A DNA stretch of 12,625 nucleotides from Ophiostoma sp. CBS 140.51 (Eukaryota; Ascomycota; Sordariomycetes; Ophiostomatales; Ophiostomataceae). A program made the translations under genes and the position numbers. Where the stretch lies: the NCBI GenBank assembly GCA_029298735.1, contig JANSLP010000545.1:1-12625 (forward strand), in the 5' to 3' direction. Below, piece by piece: positions 7,604 to 12,625 of this stretch (position 1 is its first letter; each line of letters opens with the position of its first letter). The notes under the pieces were generated by a model. The model did no database searches. It was not told where the DNA came from and was given only the letters and a program-made list of their open reading frames with translations.

Positions 7604-8420
7604 TACTAGGACCGGAATGGTCTTATGCACACGTCTCCAAGAAAGGGAAAGGGAGGGCTAGTGAAAGCTGGGTAACGAAAGGACGAGCAAAAAGAGATGC
7701 TCCCGGGCGGACGCTGAAGGGAAGACAAGCAGCGGAGTCGATCGGTGTTGATGAAGAGAGAAAGAGGAAAGGGGGGAGAAGAAAAAGTCAATATCATGGT
7801 GGGCACGACGGGGCCGTTAAGTAAGTTTTCAACTTGGGTGGGAGGGTCCCGGACCAAAAGCGTGAGAAGCCATGCCAGGCAGAGCAAGACTCCATCCCAA
7901 GAGGGAGAGTATCGAACGGTGCAGAGGTGGGCAGGGGGTGTGTAGGTGTGGGTTGTGGGATATGGGATGAAATGGGGGCGTGTGGGCGAGAAGGTGAACA
8001 TCCACGCGCCGGCAGCCGTTATGGTGGTGTAAGTCAGTCAGGCAGTCAGTCACCCAAAAATCAAAGCTAACAGAAGGCTGGTAGACAATACACAGGCACA
8101 ATCTGCCCTTGGGCGGGCGGTTGTGCGCAATGCTCTGTGTGCTGCGCTCTCCATTCTCTTTTTGGCAAACAGGGGTGGGAGAGAGGGAATCGATGGAATT
8201 GGGATTGAGAAGAGGGAAAAGGGGGTGGAGCCGCAAAGAAAGAAAACGCCATAGAGAAATCCATGGGCCCCAAAACATCGAGCAGAAAAAAGCAACCAAA
8301 TTGAACCAAACTCTTCCCAGGACACCAGACATAAAATCAAAAAGAAAGCAAAAAGACGCGAGACAGGAACGACAGCCATTTGGTCCAGGGTCCATCCGAC
8401 CCACACGGTCACGCCCAGCC
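7604..8420. other. Purine-rich (+ strand) upstream region of the GH16 gene
   Basis: About 0.8 kb rich in A/G on +, hence C/T on the GH16 coding strand. It holds several AGGGG words (7598, 7770, about 7931, about 8216), the stress-response-element core, though these are expected by chance in such composition. A GTCA array lies at 8032-8052. A 191-codon frame on - (7829-8404) is explained by the lack of stops in pyrimidine-rich DNA and has no recognisable domain. Confidence 0.5.
8032..8052. repeat. GTCAGTCA direct repeat
   Basis: AGTCAGTCA-GGC-AGTCAGTCA: two copies of a GTCA doublet with a 3-bp spacer. On the minus strand it reads as four TGACT/TGACTG words, half-sites of the bZIP (Gcn4/AP-1) type. 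It is about 540 bp upstream of the GH16 ATG. Confidence 0.6.
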
Positions 8421-9891
8421 TAATCCTCCGTTGGACAGCTCGGTAGCTCGAGTAGAGACCCTCTTCTTAGCGCCAGTGTCTGTGTGCATTTTAGGGCATG
8501 TTTTGCTCCCTTTTTGCAGCAATATCCTCTGCTTGCGGTGCCCCTAGGCAGGCCGGTGTCCTCTGAGAGAGCCGGGGTACGGCATAATGCCAAGTCCTCG
8601 TGGCGGGCTGAATAGCGACGGCGAGGAGTCGTGGAGTGAGAGCGTGAGAAGTAAAATAGGTATGGATACAATGTATAGAGGATACAAGTCCTCAGTAAGA
8701 TGCTCCGTACTCTCGAAGCAAGGGCGGAGGTACCTCTGTCGGCAGGCCAAGGACTTGTTCTATCCTTCAGCCCAAACAAAGCGGTCGAGACGTCGGCGGA
8801 TGAGACGGGCTTTACCCTTTCGGACGGCAAGCGAGTCGATATTGCGTGGAGTCTGTATCGGTATTGGTCGGTAGGTAATAAACGGGCTGTGCTGTAAGAC
8901 ATCCTAGCAAAAAGACAGAAAGGCTGGATACAATTCAGAGTCAGTTTGCCTCGCCGCCGTTCAGTATACTCCGTGCTCTCAAGCGTTGCCAAAATCCAAA
9001 TAGCCTGGGCATCTTTGGCTTCTTGGGCGTTTCAAACATCGTGGGCGTCTTTCTGGGCGTCTTTGAGGCCATCCCACAGCGTGTCAGCAGCGTGGTAATG
9101 AGATGCCACTCTGCTAGCTTCCTTCGCTTCCTTGCCTTTCCCACCTGTGATCTTGGCGCTCATTATTGCAAGCCACAGGAGTGCGCCCCCTTGAGGGATT
9201 CGCCGTACGGAGTCAAAGCCGCCCAGGCACAGGCACCACGGCGGGTGCAGAGAAAAGGAGGCACAAAATCAGTGAAAAAGATGGGATGAGATGGTCCTTG
9301 TATTTCGTGCTGATGTGTGTGTTCTCTCTCTTTTTCTTTAAAGTCGTGTGTGAATTCTGTGGTTGCCCCTGCAGGCGCCACAAAGCCACTCGAATTTCGC
9401 AAAGATGTCATCTTTTGTGTCTTTTGGGCTGTCGTTTGCTGAAGCGGCTGTTGGGATACGAACGGGTCAGAAAATCAATTTGTTCTTTTGATTTTTCAAT
9501 AATACCACCCAACCGCGTAGATAGGAATTGAAAGAACGAAAGGGGCAGAAAACAGGCGACAGAATGTCACCACCCCCATGCGATTCATCCATGGAGAGGC
9601 GAAGCACCTCAGCCCTTTTACAGATCCAGAACAGGGATGCGCATGGGGCCCGTCTGGGCTTCTGGGCTCCTGGGAATGGAGGGGAAGGCGAAAAAACGTG
9701 GGCAGTGAAGGGTTCTGAACACACCTGAGCTCTGAGAGGCAAAGATTTGCAGTGGGCGAGACCGCTGTGGACAGGGCCGAGGCGATCGCAGAACAGTGAC
9801 CTTGTCGACGGGTCGTCGGCCCTGGCAGGGCCTGGAGCAATGAGAAAAACCCTTGCCAGGCCAGGCCAGGTCATCTCAGTGCATCTCTTGG
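8421..9891. other. Gene-poor region with unsupported small frames
   Basis: About 1.5 kb without a recognisable gene. Overlapping frames exist on both strands: 8420-8992 on - (190 codons, Ser/Arg/Leu-rich) and 8700-8897 on + (65 codons, a somewhat protein-like C-terminal half: TGFTLSDGKRVDIAWSLYR). They exclude each other as coding, and neither shows a domain, signal peptide or intron support. A GC-rich imperfect inverted repeat lies at 9818-9870. No tRNA or rRNA seen. Confidence 0.5.
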
Positions 9892-9961
9892 CTTTTGTCT
9901 TTCGTCTTTTTTTCATCTTTTCTCATCGTCTTTCCTGTTTTTCCGTATGTCTTCCTGTCAG
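9892..9961 (+). promoter_or_regulatory. Pyrimidine tract (promoter/leader-like or 3' splice-like)
   Basis: Seventy bases almost free of A and G apart from single G/A in TCGTC and CATC words, ending TTCCTGTCAG. Such tracts sit just upstream of, or at, transcription starts on the coding strand of fungal genes, and the terminal CAG resembles a 3' splice site. This suggests a + strand transcript starting or splicing here; no coding region follows directly. Confidence 0.3.
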
Positions 9962-10477
9962 TCCGGGTCGCCCGCTTGTCTCCCCTGCATTGGCGTCTTA
10001 CCTATTCGGGTATGCTGTTGTCGGAAAAAGGGTGGGCCCACCTGCAGGAACAGTTTCTGCTTTCTGCTGCTTTCAACTGAAAGAGCGCATACACGGTGGC
10101 GCACTTGCTGCTCTCCTGTTGGCCAGACCAGACGGCTGCATCAATAGTCTCATTTCCCAAGAAGAGTGACCCAGAGCGCGAGCGCCCAGAAGCGACCCAT
10201 CCCTCGTCCAGCCACAGCAAAAAACGGCAGAAATAGCAGAACAGCATTCGAACAGAACGGCTCGAAGCGTGCCGACACAGCCAACAGCGAGCGAGCAGGG
10301 ACAGACTGCCAGTGAAAAACGCGACCATAGGCCTTCGTTCAATAAATGCAGCACCTTGTCAGGTCCATAATTATCCATATTGCGTGCAAGATGTCACTGA
10401 TTTGGGCATCACTTGAACGAGTAGTGGCAGTAGCGATAGTGTAATAGTATGTCGTAGCGAGTGTTGCACCTGCATTT

Positions 10478-10489
10478 TGACAGCTGTCA
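10478..10489. promoter_or_regulatory. Perfect palindrome TGACAGCTGTCA
   Basis: Twelve-base perfect palindrome: a CAGCTG E-box core flanked so that TGACAG, the TALE-homeodomain core, reads on both strands. Candidate transcription-factor site; function is inference. Confidence 0.35.
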
Positions 10490-10541
10490 TCACTCGATGT
10501 CGTCGTAGGAAACCGATAGTCGAGGGTCTGGCCTCGCGTGG

Positions 10542-10652
10542 ATGGCCAAGACCCTGTATGAGTCTCGTCTTGCTTCTTGGGCCTTGATGATGTACATTGT
10601 ATCTTACCACCGCATCAAGGACGGCCGTTGGCAGTTTTACAACGCCACGTGA
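10542..10652 (+). CDS. Possible 36-residue peptide or exon/gene relic (unrecognised)
   Basis: ATG at 10542, stop TGA at 10652; the frame is open from 10509 after a TAG. Codons in the second half are fungal-gene-like (CGC ATC AAG GAC GGC) and the peptide mixes aromatic, aliphatic and basic residues (YIVSYHRIKDGRWQFYN), unlike the low-complexity translations around it. No start context, intron or homolog is evident. It could be an upstream ORF, an internal exon or chance. Confidence 0.12.
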   Translation: MAKTLYESRLASWALMMYIVSYHRIKDGRWQFYNAT

Positions 10653-10659
10653 GGAGTTG

Positions 10660-10673
10660 GAAGTACGTACTTC
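10660..10673. promoter_or_regulatory. Perfect palindrome GAAGTACGTACTTC
   Basis: Fourteen-base perfect palindrome, followed at once by TACTAAAGAAGTC, so that GAAGT words recur three times within 27 bp in alternating orientation. Candidate dimeric binding site or cruciform; function unknown. Confidence 0.4.
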
Positions 10674-10700
10674 TACTAAAGAAGTCTTGTTCCTCACATT

Positions 10701-11816
10701 GTATGGGAATATCGTGGGTTTCTCGTGGCCAAAGAAAGGGATGCGGGTGGTTGGGTGTCTCTGGAATGTGAGGCCTCGTCACAGCCGCCAGGTTTTTCTG
10801 AAGATTCTGTGCTACAGAATTCTTGAGACATGCTGCTGGAAGCTTGGACATGGCGGGTAGATCGTGGTGCATTCGGTAGAAGGTCGTAGGCTGTGAGTGA
10901 GGAATGAACGCGTTGCCATTTCCGCCAAAGAGAACAAAGAAGCGAATCGAAATGACGCTGTGAGGGAATTCGGGTGCAGGGAAGAGCCAGAGAGAATGGA
11001 CAACGTGGGCAGAGAGAGGAAAAGGGCAAAGGGGAAAGGTCGATTCCATTTCCAATATTATTGTGGAGATCACAACGGGATCTAGCCCTAGTTGACAAGT
11101 CAGGAAGGAGCCGCCCAGGGATTTTGATGGGATGGAAGGATGGCGCAGAAAGTGTGGAAGGCGGACAGGGGTACAAACGCACTAGTTCTTTCCTTTTTCG
11201 GACGGGCTGGTCTTCTCCTATTGGATACCACTACGGTCGTCAACAAGAGTCACTCCAGTCGCTGAAGCGAGCAGAAGTTGCAGAACACAACACAGCGCAA
11301 GAGCCCCCCACCATCCGAGTACCCGGGAAGGAAACACCGGCAAATGCATAACCAACAGGAAAGAGGCAGCGACAGACCGGTTGGCAGTTTCCTCTTACAT
11401 ACAAAAGTAAAATGGAAAATGCGATGCAAACATATCGAAAGATACCGTCATTCCAAAGTCAAGCGCGACCGGGGGATTGTGTGCTTAACGACCTAAAACC
11501 TCTTTCCTCTGTCCCCACAATACACGCAACCACGAATTTGAGGCAAGTGGAAGGTGTGGGTATTGAACGCGATGCTGTTCCCTCCTTCCCTTCTATCGCC
11601 CGATAATCGGGTGGGAATAAAAATTCTCGTGGGAAAACAATTGCCAATATTGGGCAGAACATGTGTCCTAATTAGGCAAGGGCCCTGGGAGCGGCAACGT
11701 CAGTTGAAGGCCAAAAGGGTAAAACAAGGTCAAGCTGAAGAACAGCAGAGAGAGGCGACAGGAAACCGTCTCCACAGCAAACGAAGAGTCCCAGAGCCAA
11801 AGTAACGAGAAAGTAA
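10701..11816. other. Non-coding region, nothing recognised
   Basis: About 1.1 kb. Frames of 60-160 codons overlap on both strands (e.g. 10615-11073 and 10694-11182 on -) with no domain or codon pattern to favour one. The only site noted is CCAATATTGG (11644-11653), two CCAAT words as a palindrome. Purine-rich on + for long stretches. Confidence 0.5.
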
Positions 11817-11987
11817 AGGGAGTATTTGAGACATGGAGACAAAGTCACGATACTATGCTGCGCTACAAAACACGCGAGACAAAGAGCCAAGAATCTTTCG
11901 TCTGGGAAGAAAAAGAAGACGAAGAAAAAGTATGCACTACCCAAGCAAGGGAGCCTTGATGAAAGGATTGATAGTCCAAGCAAAGGG

Positions 11988-12625
11988 ATGCCGCTCGATC
12001 TCCGAATACCTTGCTGCACAGAGTATATCAGAGCGCACGATGTTCGCTCGTTCATTCGCCTTGCAGCCTACGAATGTTTTTACAAGTATTGCCTGTTCTG
12101 TGCTCCGTACAGGAGACATGCGTCAGCCGCAGCAATTTGTTTTGGTGAGCGCTTGACTTTGACGGCTTTCTGTTCTCTTCGGCACTGCCCCTTCAGTGAC
12201 CAAAATGTGGAAATTTGCAGCGTGATGGCCGTTATTTTGCCTGCCGTTGTTGTTGACTTATGTCACCTCGTCTCGCCTTCTCCCCTTTTAGCTCATCGTA
12301 CCGCTGTTTTGTTCCTCCCCGACGCCTCTTCATTTCCAGCTGCAAGCCCCATGAATCTGATGGGCTTGCAGGATTTTTGGCAGTTTTACTTTCTGGAGTG
12401 CTTCTGTGTGTGCATTCTGCATTGTGGAGGCGGCGGGGCGTTTGTGGGTTTTCTTGAAGGCGTTTGGTCGCTGCAGCCCACGCCTGCAGCACGATCTCCG
12501 AAAAGGGCTGAAAGGACCCCTTTGGCCAGCATTTGCATGGTGCTGTCTCTGCTTTTTTTTGGGCCCCTGAGTTGCCCTGCTTTTACATCTTTCGTGGCTT
12601 GCAGGCGTAATAAGATGTCTATGCA
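11988..12625 (+). CDS. Long open frame running off the right edge (unrecognised, doubtful)
   Basis: The frame is open from 11817 (after TAA at 11814-11816) to the window end, 269 codons; the first ATG at 11988 leaves 212 codons plus two bases, with no stop. The translation is rich in Cys, Phe, Leu and Ser with three hydrophobic stretches (about residues 78-98, 127-155 and 183-206) and resembles no family I know. The strand is T- and C-rich from 12160 on, which lowers stop frequency and produces exactly such residues, so chance or a long leader of a gene further right are good alternatives. The upstream part (11900-11930) encodes a Lys run (KKKKTKKK). The length is nevertheless unusual for this 5-kb region. 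Confidence 0.2.
   Translation, partial: MPLDLRIPCCTEYIRAHDVRSFIRLAAYECFYKYCLFCAPYRRHASAAAICFGERLTLTAFCSLRHCPFSDQNVEICSVMAVILPAVVVDLCHLVSPSPLLAHRTAVLFLPDASSFPAASPMNLMGLQDFWQFYFLECFCVCILHCGGGGAFVGFLEGVWSLQPTPAARSPKRAERTPLASICMVLSLLFFGPLSCPAFTSFVACRRNKMSM
12340..12371. repeat. Inverted repeat CTGCAAGCCC-(12)-GGGCTTGCAG
   Basis: Perfect 10-bp arms with a 12-nt loop that holds the ATG at 12351. The right arm GGCTTGCAGG recurs as a direct copy at 12596-12605. In RNA the hairpin would be stable (6 or more G-C pairs). Either a leader structure or a palindromic protein site. Confidence 0.55.

Larger units (their letters stand above)
10370..10700. other. Palindrome-rich non-coding segment with a 36-codon frame
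   Basis: This 330-bp stretch holds two perfect palindromes (10478-10489 and 10660-10673), a further AGAAGT inverted pair next to the second, and a small frame on + at 10542-10652. Base composition is close to the flanks. It may be a regulatory segment or the relic of a gene; no family was recognised. Confidence 0.35.

Noticed and set aside
7829..8404. 191-codon frame on - upstream of the GH16 gene
   Set aside because: Pyrimidine-rich strand with few stops; Phe/Ser/Pro/Leu-rich translation; other frames in the same place are also open; no domain.
8420..8992. 190-codon frame on -
   Set aside because: No recognisable domain, overlapped by 65- and 95-codon frames on the other strand; length is borderline for chance over 5 kb. 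Kept only as a mention in the region entry.
9467..9916. 149-codon frame on - with a basic N-terminus
   Set aside because: No domain; overlaps equally long frames on both strands.
7604..12625. Transposon or retroelement
   Set aside because: No terminal repeats, transposase or reverse-transcriptase motifs, or AT-rich RIP-type decay seen in any frame.
7604..12625. tRNA, 5S rRNA or TPP riboswitch
   Set aside because: Looked for the T-loop GGTTCGANTCC on both strands and the conserved CTGAGA...ACCTGAT riboswitch core; neither was found.

Overview
The window is nuclear DNA of a filamentous ascomycete (Pezizomycotina, probably Sordariomycetes). The evidence is short spliceosomal introns with GTAAGT donors and YTRAY-type branch sites, C/G-ending codons in genes, an Oma1-type mitochondrial protease with an N-terminal targeting region, and a GPI-anchored GH16 cell-wall glucanase with a very long Ser-rich stalk. 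The genus cannot be fixed from sequence alone.

Layout. 1-465 (+) is the 3' end of a HAD-superfamily hydrolase whose last residues, SKARL, look like a peroxisomal PTS1 signal. It converges on a class I SAM-dependent methyltransferase at 588-1574 (-). Next is OMA1 at 2115-3431 (-), a zinc metalloprotease in two exons. The intron is inferred here and restores the expected C-terminus. The large gene at 4092-7490 (-) is a two-exon, 1110-residue protein: signal peptide, GH16 catalytic domain (EIDIYE), about 550 residues of Ser/Ala/Val/Gly-rich repeats with three acidic single-Cys islands, a threonine-rich Cys module, 114 residues of almost pure Ser-Gly dipeptide, and a GPI signal. A TATA box lies about 85 bp upstream of its ATG.

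From about 7.6 kb to the right edge (5 kb) no recognisable gene is seen. Near the GH16 gene the region is purine-rich on +, meaning pyrimidine-rich on the GH16 coding strand. There is a strong pyrimidine tract on + at 9.9 kb, then several perfect palindromes, and a reading frame open on + from 11817 through the window end (first ATG 11988). That frame has no recognisable family and is Cys/Phe-rich, so it may be only a T-rich leader of a gene further right.

The genes do not form a pathway. HAD hydrolase, methyltransferase, Oma1 and the wall glucanase look like ordinary neighbouring housekeeping and cell-surface genes. The most unusual element is the repeat architecture of the GH16 protein. A tandem UGUA motif cluster in the OMA1 3' region and the His-rich insert in the methyltransferase are secondary points of interest.
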